From: Streptomyces rubradiris
GTDB lineage: Bacteria; Actinomycetota; Actinomycetes; Streptomycetales; Streptomycetaceae
Length of the DNA stretch: 64,000 nucleotides
Direction of reading: 5' to 3'
Assembly: GCF_016860525.1 (NCBI RefSeq)
Contig: NZ_BNEA01000015.1
Span: 1,054,001 to 1,118,000, forward strand
The notes beneath the pieces were generated by a model. The model was not told where the DNA came from. It saw only the letters and a program-made list of their open reading frames with translations, and did not search any database. Of this stretch, positions 54,224-63,399 are shown in pieces. The translations under genes were made by a program, and so were the position numbers. Every line of letters starts with the position of its first letter. Position 1 is the stretch's first letter.

Positions 54224-55519
54224 ATGGATCGGTACTTACCCCGCCGCGAGCGGCTGCTGACGTCGTCCAGACCCATGGCGGACTTCGAAGTCACAGCTGC
54301 GAGCGGACCCTGGCTCCACCGTGCCGACGGCCGGCGGGTCTTCGACGGATCGAGCGGTCTCCTGTGCGCGAACGTGGGGCAGAGCAGCCCCAAGGTCCTC
54401 GTTCGGGTCGAGGAGCAGTTCTTCCGTTACTCGTTCGGGGGCGCCGCCGTGGTCCAGCCGCATGTCCAGATGGAGTTGATGGATCGCCTGTGCCGTGCCG
54501 TGGGGCGCCCGCAGGACTCCGTCGCTCTGACCACATGCGGAACGCTCGGCGTGGAGGTCGCCGTGGGCCTGGCCCGGAACATCACCCGGGTACGCGGCAA
54601 GGGAAAGCGGCGGGGGGACATCCTGACGTCCACCCTGAGCTACCACGGGAACAGCGCGCTCACCCTCGCGCTCGCCGGGAACCATGCCCGTCGGCCCCGT
54701 CCGGAGGATGGGCTCGGTCTCGGTCCGGCCTTTCCCGCGCCCTACCCGCCGACGCACGGCCATGAGGGGCGGGCGTGCGATGCCTCGTGTGCCGACGAAG
54801 TGGCGACCGCGATCGACAGCAGGGGTGCGGAGAACGTGGCCGCGGTTCTGATCGAGCCCGTCAACGGCACGACCGGTGGTGCCTACGTGCCGCCCGACGG
54901 ATACCTGCGACGTGTCTCGGAGATCTGCCGGGAGCGGGAAGTCCTTGTCATCCACGACGAGGTGCTGACCGGGCTGTGGCGCACCGGCACCCCCCTGGCC
55001 AGCACCCACTGGGACGGTGCCGAACCGGACCTGTGCATCCTGTCCAAGGGCCTGGGAGCCGGGTACACCGGGGTCGGCGCCGTGCTGGTGTCGCCCGAGA
55101 TCGCGCCGCTGCTCCGGCACACGGAGGCGGACCCGCTGCCGGCGATGGGCACCATGGCCGCGCACCCGCTCCAGGCGGCGGCCTGCCTCGGCGTCCTGGA
55201 CGAGCTGGAGTCCATGGACCTCGACGCCTTCACGGCCCGCGGGGTACGGCTCGGGGAGTCCCTGCGGGCCCTGACCGGGCTGGGGCCGGTGCGGGAGGTG
55301 AGGGGCCTGGGGCACCTGTACGGGGTCGAAGTCGAGCCCGGCCTGCTCTGGCCCCTGATGGAGGAGGCCGAGAAGCGCGACGTCTTCTTCTACCCGTTCA
55401 CCGGAGCCGGTCACCCGCGCAGCGAGGGCCTGGTCGTCGCGCCTCCGCTGACCTCGACGGACGAGGAGATCACCTTTCTGACCACGGCGCTTTGCGATGC
55501 GGTGAGCGCCCTGGGCTGA
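54224..55519 (+). CDS. class III PLP aminotransferase
   Basis: 431 residues from an ATG with AAGGAGGA upstream. Key residues: VIHDEVLTGLWRTG with D245 that contacts the PLP ring, CILSKGLGAGY with Schiff-base K275, and LIEPVNGTTGGAYV. Class III enzymes convert omega-amino acids or make amino sugars and diamines. Near the UDP-sugar dehydrogenase it may supply an amino group in a small-molecule pathway. Clear separate transcript from the gene before, judging by the hairpin. Confidence 0.92.
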   Translation: MDRYLPRRERLLTSSRPMADFEVTAASGPWLHRADGRRVFDGSSGLLCANVGQSSPKVLVRVEEQFFRYSFGGAAVVQPHVQMELMDRLCRAVGRPQDSVALTTCGTLGVEVAVGLARNITRVRGKGKRRGDILTSTLSYHGNSALTLALAGNHARRPRPEDGLGLGPAFPAPYPPTHGHEGRACDASCADEVATAIDSRGAENVAAVLIEPVNGTTGGAYVPPDGYLRRVSEICREREVLVIHDEVLTGLWRTGTPLASTHWDGAEPDLCILSKGLGAGYTGVGAVLVSPEIAPLLRHTEADPLPAMGTMAAHPLQAAACLGVLDELESMDLDAFTARGVRLGESLRALTGLGPVREVRGLGHLYGVEVEPGLLWPLMEEAEKRDVFFYPFTGAGHPRSEGLVVAPPLTSTDEEITFLTTALCDAVSALG

Positions 55520-55701
55520 TACGGCCAGCCCGGCTCTACCGGCCGGCACCGGCATCACCCAGGCGCCGCATCGAGCACCCGGCGGCATCCCGCCGCCGCT
55601 GCAACGAGGCGAGCAACGCCCTCGTTGACCACCAATCACCTGTTCTTCCGGACTGCCGTGCGCGGACCGCGCGCAGGCTGCTGCCATCGAGGAGGACCAT
55701 C

Positions 55702-56943
55702 GTGTTCCTGCCCCACCCCGTGTGTGACTCGCTGACCCCCGAACAGGTCCGTATGTGGGACGCCCACTTCTCCCCCGAGGCCGGCGGGCAGCGTCGCCCG
55801 GCCATCGAGGAGGGAATCTGGAGGCGCACCCAGGAGCCGGGCAACCGGGAGCTGTCCGGGTGGACCGAGGAGGAGTCCGGGCGCCGGCGCGTCGTGCACT
55901 ACCGGCTCCACTACGGCCTTGACCGGACCCAGCCGATGGAGCGCCTGGTCCTGGAGGACCTGTACCTGTTCGTGTCGTGGCTGGCCCCGGCCGCCGAGAT
56001 CGAGGCCCACCGGCGTGACCTGGACAAGTGGCTCGCCGACGGCCGGTGGAAGCCCGCCGGGGAGGACGGTTCCTGGCGCCGCGGCGACCTGCGCGTCACG
56101 ATCAACGAGTACGCCGTCCACCCGCAGGACGAGCGCGCCGACCGGGACACCCCCGAGGGGTTCGCGTCGGTCGACGTCACGATCCACTCCGAGGACTACA
56201 CCCTCACCCGGGCCGCGCGGAACCTTCCGTGGGACGTGCTGGCGGGCGGCATGCGGGTCAAGGAGCAGCGCGGGAACCCGACCTACGCCGACGACCTGTC
56301 CGGTCTGCTGGACCACCTGCCGTTCGTCGTGGAAGCCGGGTGCGGCACCAGCATCGAAGCCGGCATCCCGCCGCTGCACTGGCTGCACGAGGTCTACCGG
56401 GTCACCGCCCGCACGGGCAACGACCTCACCCAGGGCTACGCCTTCACCCTCGCCCCGGCCGACGACATCCTGGTCAAGGAGGTCCTGACCGACACGGCCC
56501 GCAAGGTCGACGACATGGTGAGCATGTTCCGCACCGTGGTCCTCGCCGAGCCGACCAGCGCGCACCGCGTCCTGAAGGCACTCCACGACGCCGGCCACAT
56601 GGTCGGCCCCGTGGCCACCCACAACTTCGACCGCCTCTTCGCCAAGGCCGGGCTGCCGGAGGCGTTCATGCGCCGCTACGACCAGCGCACCCCGCACATG
56701 CCCTTCCCCGACGAGGCCAAGGCCCTGCTCGTCATCGGCCTGCACGCCGACCGGCGCGCGGTCCAGGCCCGCGCCCGCGAGCGCGGCCTGCCGATCTTCT
56801 ACCTGGACACCGAGGGCGTCACCGAGAACGGCGTCCACAAGCCCTACCTCATCGAGGGCGCCCGGGAGGGCGACATCGTGGTCCGCTCCGAGGCCACCCC
56901 CGCCCTGCTTCACCTGGCCGAACTCCTCAACGTGCACATCTGA
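55702..56943 (+). CDS. SIR2-like protein with N-terminal extension
   Basis: 413 residues, GTG start with GAGGAGGA upstream. The C-terminal half follows the sirtuin layout: VVEAGCGTSIEAGIPPLH (about 210) for the usual GAG-S-SGIP, VATHNFDRLFAKAG (about 304) for TQN-D-L, ALLVIGLHADRRAV for the GT/S loop, and DIVVRSEATPALLHLAELL at the end. An N-terminal 190 residues is unrecognised. The usual catalytic histidine is not obvious, so it may be an NAD-binding or NADase-like enzyme, not a deacetylase. Confidence 0.7.
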   Translation: MFLPHPVCDSLTPEQVRMWDAHFSPEAGGQRRPAIEEGIWRRTQEPGNRELSGWTEEESGRRRVVHYRLHYGLDRTQPMERLVLEDLYLFVSWLAPAAEIEAHRRDLDKWLADGRWKPAGEDGSWRRGDLRVTINEYAVHPQDERADRDTPEGFASVDVTIHSEDYTLTRAARNLPWDVLAGGMRVKEQRGNPTYADDLSGLLDHLPFVVEAGCGTSIEAGIPPLHWLHEVYRVTARTGNDLTQGYAFTLAPADDILVKEVLTDTARKVDDMVSMFRTVVLAEPTSAHRVLKALHDAGHMVGPVATHNFDRLFAKAGLPEAFMRRYDQRTPHMPFPDEAKALLVIGLHADRRAVQARARERGLPIFYLDTEGVTENGVHKPYLIEGAREGDIVVRSEATPALLHLAELLNVHI

Positions 56944-57036
56944 CCGAAACCGGGGCGCGTCCGGCCCCGGCCCCGCACCGCTAGCTTCCGGGGGCACATC
57001 GAGCACGGTGTGCCCCCTCCCAGACAAGGAACTGCA

Positions 57037-58359
57037 ATGCGCCTTTCCGTGATCGGCTGTGGCCACCTCGGCATCCCGCACGCGGCGGCGATGGCCGAAC
57101 TCGGCCACGAGGTCATCGGCGTCGACGTCGACCAGGCCAAGGTCGACCGGCTCAATACCGGCTCGTGCCCCATCTACGAAGCCGGCCTGCCCGAACTGCT
57201 CGCCCGCCACACCGCAAGCGGGAGCTTGCGCTTCACCACCAGCATCCGCGAGGCCGCCGACTTCGCCGACCTGCACTTCATCGGCGTCGGCACCCCCATC
57301 GACGCCGACGGCCGCTCCTACGACACCGCACAGGTCTACGGTGCCATCCGGCAGCTCGCCCCCCACCTGAACCGGCCGTGCACGATCGTCGGGAAGAGCA
57401 CGGTCACCGTCGGCACGACCAGCCAGATCACCGCTCTCGCCCAGCGCCTGGCCCCCGTCGGCACATCCGTCGACGTCGTGTGGAACCCGGAGTTCCTTCG
57501 CGAAGGCCATGCCGTCCAGGACACACTGCGCCCGGACCGCATCATCGCCGGTGTCACCACCATCGAGGGCGAGAAAGCGGTCCGGGCCGTCTACGCCCCC
57601 ATCCTGGACGCCGGTGTCCCCCTGTTCGTCACCGACCCGCCAACCGCTGAACTCGCCAAGGGGGCCGCGAACACCTTCCTCGGCCTGAAGATCTCCTACA
57701 TCAACGCCGTCGCCGACATGTGCCAGGCCGCGGGCGGCGACATCTCCCAGATCGTGGACATCCTGGGGATCGACCCGCGCATCGGCAGCGGCGGCATGCG
57801 GCCGGGCCTCGGATACGGCGGAGGATGCCTCCCCAAGGACATCCGCGCCTTCACCGCCTCCGCCCGGCAGCTCGGCGCCGACCAGGCCGCGACTCTCCTG
57901 CGCGCCGCCGAGAAGATCAACGAAAGCCGCACCGACGTGGCCATGGGCTTCATCACCCAGGCCCTGGCCGACCGCCCCGTCCAGGGGACGCGGGCCACCG
58001 TGTGGGGCGCCGCCTTCAAGCCGGGCACCAACGACGTCCGCGAGTCCCCGGCCCTCTCACTCGCCCACGCCCTGCGGCAGGCCGGCGCCAACGTCACCGT
58101 CCACGACCCGCAGGCCGTGGCCACGGCCATGAGGCGTAGCCCCGAGTTCGACTACACCGACGACCTCGCCGCCTCCGTCGACGGAGCCGACCTCATCGTC
58201 CTGGCCACCGAGTGGCCCGAGTACCAGCAGGCCGACCCCCAGGCCCTCGTGGACCGCCCCGCCACCCCGCTGCTCGTCGACTGCCGCACCACCCTCGACC
58301 CTGACCCGTGGCGGACGGCCGGCTGGACCGTCCACCAGCTCGGCCGCCCCGGGAAGTAG
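57037..58359 (+). CDS. UDP-glucose/GDP-mannose dehydrogenase family protein
   Basis: 440 residues. NAD-binding VIGCGHLGIPHAAAMAELGH, catalytic C264 in GYGGGCLPKDIRAF, FKPGTNDVRESPALSLAHAL, and active-site KGAANTFLG. It oxidises the C6 of a nucleotide sugar twice, giving a uronic acid. RBS AAGGAA precedes the ATG. It stands between the SIR2-like and GNAT genes in one direction, so it is probably part of the same pathway. Confidence 0.92.
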   Translation: MRLSVIGCGHLGIPHAAAMAELGHEVIGVDVDQAKVDRLNTGSCPIYEAGLPELLARHTASGSLRFTTSIREAADFADLHFIGVGTPIDADGRSYDTAQVYGAIRQLAPHLNRPCTIVGKSTVTVGTTSQITALAQRLAPVGTSVDVVWNPEFLREGHAVQDTLRPDRIIAGVTTIEGEKAVRAVYAPILDAGVPLFVTDPPTAELAKGAANTFLGLKISYINAVADMCQAAGGDISQIVDILGIDPRIGSGGMRPGLGYGGGCLPKDIRAFTASARQLGADQAATLLRAAEKINESRTDVAMGFITQALADRPVQGTRATVWGAAFKPGTNDVRESPALSLAHALRQAGANVTVHDPQAVATAMRRSPEFDYTDDLAASVDGADLIVLATEWPEYQQADPQALVDRPATPLLVDCRTTLDPDPWRTAGWTVHQLGRPGK

Positions 58360-58373
58360 CCGCATACCCAGCC

Positions 58374-58399
58374 GTGGGACACCCGCGCGGGTGTCCCAC
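58374..58399. terminator. perfect GC-rich palindrome
   Basis: Thirteen-base arms meet without a spacer (GTGGGACACCCGC and its complement). It lies 15 bases after the dehydrogenase stop. A terminator is likely, though a protein-binding operator cannot be ruled out. Confidence 0.65.
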
Positions 58400-58424
58400 C
58401 CACCGCATCCCCATGGAGCCGACC

Positions 58425-59324
58425 ATGACCACCAGCATCGCCCGCCACCACCTCGGCGACCTGGCCGATTGGCATCTCACCGACGACCTGAACCACTTCC
58501 TCACCCGGGCCGAGCCCTTCATACAGTCGCGGCCCGTACTGCACACCCTCCCATTGACGCTGACGGAGACAGTGCGGATGTGCGGACCGCACGCCTACGG
58601 GCCCGAGACCCCCCTCCTGGGCCTGCTGGAGCACGCGGGCACAGTCCGGGCCACCCTCTTCCACGCGCCGCCGCACCGCATGAACCTCACCCCCCTCACA
58701 GCCGAGGAAGCCGACACTCTCGCCCTCCACCTGGCTGACCTCGGCCACCGGCTCCCCGGCGTCTACGCCGACCACGACACCGCCACGGCGTTTGCCACCG
58801 CCTGGCACCGCCACACAGGCGCCCTCCGGACACTCCACGAGCGGCAGTGCCTGTACCGCCTGGGCACCCTGACCCCACCACGGCCGTTGCCGGAAGGCCG
58901 TGCCCGCGTTGCCAACGAAGGGGACCGGGAGAAAGTCGCGCGCCTGTACCGGGACTTCGCCCAGTCCATCGGCGAACCGCCCACCAGGGAGCCCTTGCAG
59001 TGGGCGGACACGCGCATCGCCTTCGGAGGAGTCACGTTGTGGGAAGCCCCGGACGGCACCCCCTTGGCGATGGCTGGCACCAACCCGATGGTCGCGGGCC
59101 AGATCCGTCTGTCCATCGCCTACACCCCCGAGCCTCTACGAGGCCGCGGCTACGCCGGAGCCGTGATCAGCGAGGTGACGCGCGCTGCTGTGATCGCTGG
59201 TGCGCAGGACGTGCTCCTCTTCACCAATCTGGCCAACCCCACCAGCAACGCCCTGGTGCAACGGCTCGGGTACCGTCCCGTCGCCACCTTCGCCCTGTAC
59301 GACTTCTCACCCGCCGATGCCTGA
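58425..59324 (+). CDS. GNAT-family N-acetyltransferase
   Basis: 299 residues, ATG with GGAG upstream. The C-terminal 150 residues are the acetyl-CoA-binding fold: LSIAYTPEPLRGRGYAGAVI (motif A), and LFTNLANPTSNALVQRLGYR (motif B), ending FALYDFSP. The N-terminal half is an additional domain seen in some Streptomyces GNAT proteins. Substrate could be an amino sugar or amine made by neighbours. Confidence 0.88.
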   Translation: MTTSIARHHLGDLADWHLTDDLNHFLTRAEPFIQSRPVLHTLPLTLTETVRMCGPHAYGPETPLLGLLEHAGTVRATLFHAPPHRMNLTPLTAEEADTLALHLADLGHRLPGVYADHDTATAFATAWHRHTGALRTLHERQCLYRLGTLTPPRPLPEGRARVANEGDREKVARLYRDFAQSIGEPPTREPLQWADTRIAFGGVTLWEAPDGTPLAMAGTNPMVAGQIRLSIAYTPEPLRGRGYAGAVISEVTRAAVIAGAQDVLLFTNLANPTSNALVQRLGYRPVATFALYDFSPADA

Positions 59325-59511
59325 CAGCCGGTGATCAGCAGCCGCGCCGGCACGGTCCGGCGCATGCTTCCGGTCGCTCTGAGCGAACCCGGGGAGCCGC
59401 CACCCGGCCGACGAGTCACTGGGATCCGCCGCATACCGTCCGCGGCCCGCATCGCGGCGAGTACGGCGAACCTCCGTCGGCGCCGACCGAATCCGGTCTA
59501 CCGTGTCGCGG

Positions 59512-60342
59512 ATGAAAGCTCTGATCATCGGCGGCAGCGGCTTCCTCGGGACCGAACTGGTCCAGCAAGCGACAGCGGCCGGGCACATCACGGCAGCCAC
59601 GTACGCCACCAAACCCGGCGACGCCTCCCAGGCGGTCTGGTACTCCCTTGACCTGCGGGATCACGAACGACTGGACGCCGTCGCGGCCGAGGTAAGCCCG
59701 GATGTCGTCGTGAACACATCGAGCGGCGGTGCCGACTGGGCCGTTACCGCGGAGGGCCCCGCCCGACTCGCCCGGGCGGCGGCAAAGCACGGAAGCCGCC
59801 TGGTCCACGTGTCCAGCGACGCGGTTTTCTCCGGCGCCCGAGTCACCTACGACGAGACCAGCCTCCCGGACCCCGTCACTCCGTACGGAGCCGCGAAGGC
59901 GGCGGCGGAGACCGCGGTCCTCGCCGTGAATCCGCAGGCCGCTGTCGTCCGCACCTCGTTGATCATCGGCCACGGGCGCTCCGTCCATGAGCAGGTCGTG
60001 TACGGCCTCGCCGCCGGCACCCGCCACGGTGTCCTGTTCACCGACGATGTCCGCTGCCCAGTGGACGTCTCCGACTTGGCCGCCGCCCTTCTGGAACTCG
60101 CGGTCCGCGATGACGCGCACGGTGTTCACCATCTGGCAGGCGCCGACGCTGTGAACCGTCACGAGCTTGGCGTCCTGATCGCCCAGCGCGACGGGCTCGA
60201 TGCCTCCCGGCTGCCCGCGGGTCTCCGGGCAGACAGCGATCTTCCGGGGGCGCTCGACGTGCGTCTCGACAGCCGCGCCACCCAGCGCAAGATCCGCACC
60301 ACGCTGCGCGGCGCCCGCCAGTTCCTCACCAGGAAGGGTTGA
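59512..60342 (+). CDS. RmlD-like NAD(P)-dependent sugar/epimerase-family reductase
   Basis: 276 residues from MKALIIGGSGFLGTELVQQA; GTG 59503 is the alternative. Cofactor motif GGSGFLG, catalytic region VHVSSDAVFSG and YGAAKAAAE for the YxxxK pair, then VRTSLIIGHGRSVHEQV. dTDP-4-dehydrorhamnose reductases have this order. It may finish a deoxysugar or other keto-reduction in the local pathway. It runs convergent to the PAP2-like gene. Confidence 0.87.
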   Translation: MKALIIGGSGFLGTELVQQATAAGHITAATYATKPGDASQAVWYSLDLRDHERLDAVAAEVSPDVVVNTSSGGADWAVTAEGPARLARAAAKHGSRLVHVSSDAVFSGARVTYDETSLPDPVTPYGAAKAAAETAVLAVNPQAAVVRTSLIIGHGRSVHEQVVYGLAAGTRHGVLFTDDVRCPVDVSDLAAALLELAVRDDAHGVHHLAGADAVNRHELGVLIAQRDGLDASRLPAGLRADSDLPGALDVRLDSRATQRKIRTTLRGARQFLTRKG

Positions 60343-60474
60343 GGAGGAGCCGTCCGACAGCTGCTGGCCAAGCGCGATGGACTGTACGCCGGATCCACCG
60401 TCTGCAGGACGAGATAGAGGGCTGAGGCCCCATGTCCACGCAGACGCGGGCAGATGAGCAATCGGTGGTGGCTG

Positions 60475-61074
60475 TCAGCGGAGCGCGGCGAAGATGGCTG
60501 CGGCGACCGCGGAGCCGAGGATGGTGCCGGCGATCACCTGGGCGGGGGTGTGGTCGCGCAGCGCGACGCGTGACCATCCGACGACGGCGACCAGGGCGTA
60601 GCCGCACAGGGCCCAGGGGCCGTAGGTCTGGGCGAGCATGATGACGGCGCCGGCGGAGACGGCCTGGTGCACGGATATCTTCCAGGTCAGCGTGACCAGG
60701 GCGAGCGCAGCGAGTGTGGCGATCATGCTGGCGACCAGGGCGATCAGGGCGCGGGGGGCGTGCAGGGTGGCCATGAGGGTGAGGCAGGTCAGCACGGAGG
60801 TGAGGATGACCGCCATTACCAGCAGCCGTGCCCGTTTCGCGCCGACGTTCCTGTCGCCCCATCGGCCCTTCTTGATGCCGTGGTCGATGAACAGGATGGG
60901 GATGACCGCGGCGAACACCACCGCGACGAGGCTCCACGTCAGGCCGCTCCAGCGGTCGACGTGCCAGCCGATGGCGAGGCAGACGATCACGATCCACGTC
61001 TTGGGGTGGAGCCGGTCGCTGATGGTCCGGGCGATGTCCTGGCGGGTGGTCGGTGCTGTCGACGTGAGGCTCAT
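60475..61074 (-). CDS. PAP2-like integral membrane phosphatase
   Basis: 199 residues with about six transmembrane segments (TWIVIVCLAIGWHV, WSLVAVVFAAVIPILFI and others). Near the end are WKISVHQAVSAGAVIM and GWSRVALRDHTPAQVIAG, which hold the conserved S/R--H-x-H-type PAP2 residues (SRVALRDHTPAQ). Start overlaps the stop of the DUF6545-like gene. It probably dephosphorylates a lipid or isoprenoid phosphate. Confidence 0.82.
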   Translation of the reverse strand: MSLTSTAPTTRQDIARTISDRLHPKTWIVIVCLAIGWHVDRWSGLTWSLVAVVFAAVIPILFIDHGIKKGRWGDRNVGAKRARLLVMAVILTSVLTCLTLMATLHAPRALIALVASMIATLAALALVTLTWKISVHQAVSAGAVIMLAQTYGPWALCGYALVAVVGWSRVALRDHTPAQVIAGTILGSAVAAAIFAALR

Positions 61075-62255
61075 GCGGGCTGCTTCCGGGTCTGGTCCTG
61101 GAGGTGGGCGGCCTCGGCTCGGGCGAAGGCCGCGACGCTGGGACAGCGGTCGAAGGCGGCGCTGACCTGGCAGGTCCACCGCAGTTCGGCCGCCGGGCTC
61201 AGGCCGTCACTGCCCGAGCGGGGGTGCTCGCCCTTGTAGGGGGCGGAGGAGGAGGCGATGAGCACGGCGGTCTTCAGCCAGGCGGCCTCGGCGACGGCGG
61301 AGCGCGCCCGTGGCGGGTAGCCGGCGCTCCTCGCCATATCCAGGGCGCGGTGCTGCAGGTCGGCGGGGACGTATTCGCGCAGGGTGAGGGTGGCGTCGCT
61401 GATCTCCACGAGCCGGCGGTGGAGCAGCAGGCGGGTGCGGGCTTGCCCGGGGTTGATGGGCAGCACGACGGACGGCACGGCGTCGGTCAGGGTGCGCCAG
61501 AGGGGATCGAGCCGTGGAAGGGCCCGTCGCTGCCGCAGGGCGGTGGCCGCGACGGACAGGGGCGAGAGGCAGCTGCCGGCCGTGATAGCGGCGATGGCGG
61601 CGACCTTCAGGGTGGTCGATACGGCGTCCGCACGGTGGACGTCGGCTGCCGTGGCGTCGCCGGTGGCGATGTGGGCGAGGTGAACGAGGCGCTGCAGGGC
61701 ATACAGGACACCGATGGCGCCTCCGAGGCTGAGCAGGCTGTGCCCGGCGCGGATCCACCGGTCGCGGGCGTGGCGGGCCGCGTGGAGGAAGAGGACGGCC
61801 GTCATCGTCATGGCGCAGCCGATGTACAGGGTGAAGACGCCGACGTGCAGCAGTGCCCACCGGGAGGTGTCGTGGGCGAAGACGATGGCGTCGGGGACTC
61901 GGGCGTCGTCGGGGGCCAGGGCGAATGCGGCAGGCATGAGGAGCAGGCACGCGGCTTCGAGCCCGTGGCGGGAGCGCTGGAGGAACCCTTGGGGGCGGAC
62001 CACGGCGATCACGAATTCCAGGACCGCCGCGGCCGAGATCAGCCCGAGCATGTGCTTGAGCAGGTAGGCGGTGCTGGCGATGCCAGTCACGGAGTCGAAG
62101 CGCGCCGAGACTGCGGGCACCTCCAGGGTCATCGCCGCGGCGAGGCTGAGGAAGGCCAGGGAGATGGCCCGCTGCTTGCGGGAGTGGCGCAGCGAGGGTG
62201 CCCTCCACAGAGCCACTGCCCACAGCATGGTGGCGACAAGGATCTGGTGGCTCAT
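61071..62255 (-). CDS. DUF6545/MAB_1171c-like membrane protein
   Basis: 394 residues. Seven or eight transmembrane helices in the first 250 (ILVATMLWAVALWR, FLSLAAAMTLEVPAV, TLYIGCAMTMTAVLFL and others), then a cytosolic helical tail with LDPLWRTLTDAVPSVVLP and LTLREYVP. This layout is that of a family often found with ImmA/IrrE-type proteins in Streptomyces. Function unknown. Overlapping ends with both neighbours show one operon. Confidence 0.8.
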   Translation of the reverse strand: MSHQILVATMLWAVALWRAPSLRHSRKQRAISLAFLSLAAAMTLEVPAVSARFDSVTGIASTAYLLKHMLGLISAAAVLEFVIAVVRPQGFLQRSRHGLEAACLLLMPAAFALAPDDARVPDAIVFAHDTSRWALLHVGVFTLYIGCAMTMTAVLFLHAARHARDRWIRAGHSLLSLGGAIGVLYALQRLVHLAHIATGDATAADVHRADAVSTTLKVAAIAAITAGSCLSPLSVAATALRQRRALPRLDPLWRTLTDAVPSVVLPINPGQARTRLLLHRRLVEISDATLTLREYVPADLQHRALDMARSAGYPPRARSAVAEAAWLKTAVLIASSSAPYKGEHPRSGSDGLSPAAELRWTCQVSAAFDRCPSVAAFARAEAAHLQDQTRKQPA

Positions 62256-62824
62256 CGGCAGTTCCTTCGCGGATGGGCCATCGTGGCGTCCACGCGGTCC
62301 AGCAGACCGTGCGGAGAGGCGGACGGCGCGGTTGGCAGCTGGTCCACGATCTCGTCGAGGATGGTCGCCGTCAGTTCGGCGTCGTGTTCCTGGTCAGTGG
62401 AGTAGTTGGTCCGGCCGAAGACCGCGCTGATGCGGGACGGCGCGATCTCCGGCGGCAGGGCCGCCAGCAGGCTCGACACGGCGGAGCTGCCCTTGTGGTC
62501 GAGCAGCATGTGCGCGATCTCGTGGAAGACGACCTGCTGGCGGTGGCGCTGGCTGGTGGCGGCGATGTGCCAGATGTGGTCCTCGTCGGGATAGGCGACC
62601 CACAGGCCGCACGGCAGCCGCAGCCCGTCACTGTCCGGCAGTTCCCGAAGGACCAGCTGCCGGCCGCGCTGCGCCGACAGCGCCTCGCAGAACGACTCGA
62701 TCGTGAAGGGCCGTTGCACCCGCACGCCCCGCAGGGCGTCCTCGCATACGCGCCACAGCCGGGACTCGTGCTCCCCCAACCCCGTTACGCGGGCGCGCTT
62801 TTCATGCCTCCGGCGAAGAAACAT
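62252..62824 (-). CDS. ImmA/IrrE-like metallopeptidase-fold protein
   Basis: 190 residues. The zinc motif HEIAH (H101, E102, H105) stands in VVFHEIAHMLLDH. ImmA/IrrE proteases cleave XRE repressors that control mobile or stress genes. It is the first gene of an operon with the DUF6545-like and PAP2-like genes (4-base overlap). The divergent XRE gene at 63400 is the natural partner. Confidence 0.85.
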   Translation of the reverse strand: MFLRRRHEKRARVTGLGEHESRLWRVCEDALRGVRVQRPFTIESFCEALSAQRGRQLVLRELPDSDGLRLPCGLWVAYPDEDHIWHIAATSQRHRQQVVFHEIAHMLLDHKGSSAVSSLLAALPPEIAPSRISAVFGRTNYSTDQEHDAELTATILDEIVDQLPTAPSASPHGLLDRVDATMAHPRRNCR

Positions 62825-63218
62825 GGGTGGTCCTTAACTGCACGGAACTGGATTATCTGCTCAGGGCGGTGACCGGCGCACAGGCGTCCACAGGGCTCTC
62901 GGTCCAGCGGTCCACGGAGCAACTCCGGGCGGCGCTACACCCGCAGGGCACCACGGCCCGGCCACGAATTGGTGAGCCAGTCGATGCCTGTGCGCACGTA
63001 GCGGGTCAGCGACCGAGAGGCGAACGTTCGGTCCGTTTCCTCCGTCGCCTGGCGGGCGGTGGAAGGGGGTCAGACGGCTGACGAGAAACGGGCGGCTTCA
63101 TATAACGCACGTACGCGCCACATGACTTGACCGCCTTCCTCTTCCTCGGAATTCCCCAACTTCTCCCCCCGGAGAGAATCTTAGGCGCATCACCCCACCC
63201 CGCGCAGGGGCAAGATCA

Positions 63219-63256
63219 CGTAAGGGGAACTGACAGTTCCCCTTACGCTGTACAAT
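63219..63256 (+). promoter_or_regulatory. palindrome overlapping a possible promoter of the XRE gene
   Basis: Arms of 13 bases (63219-63231 and 63235-63247) around GAC. CTGACA at 63230-63235 and TACAAT at 63251-63256 could be a -35/-10 pair with a short 15-base spacer. The palindrome would hide the -35, so a repressor at this site is likely. The remaining intergenic DNA (62825-63218) shows no gene. Confidence 0.55.
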
Positions 63257-63399
63257 GCGAGTACGGTTGAACGTTGAACCAAGATACAGGACGATCGGTC
63301 CGTTACAGCCCGACATTTCGCCCTGTTAACCTTCCCGGCGGGGGAAAGCCGCCAAGAGGTCACCACCAGCTGTGACCTATATCTCAAGACCGACGAGCT

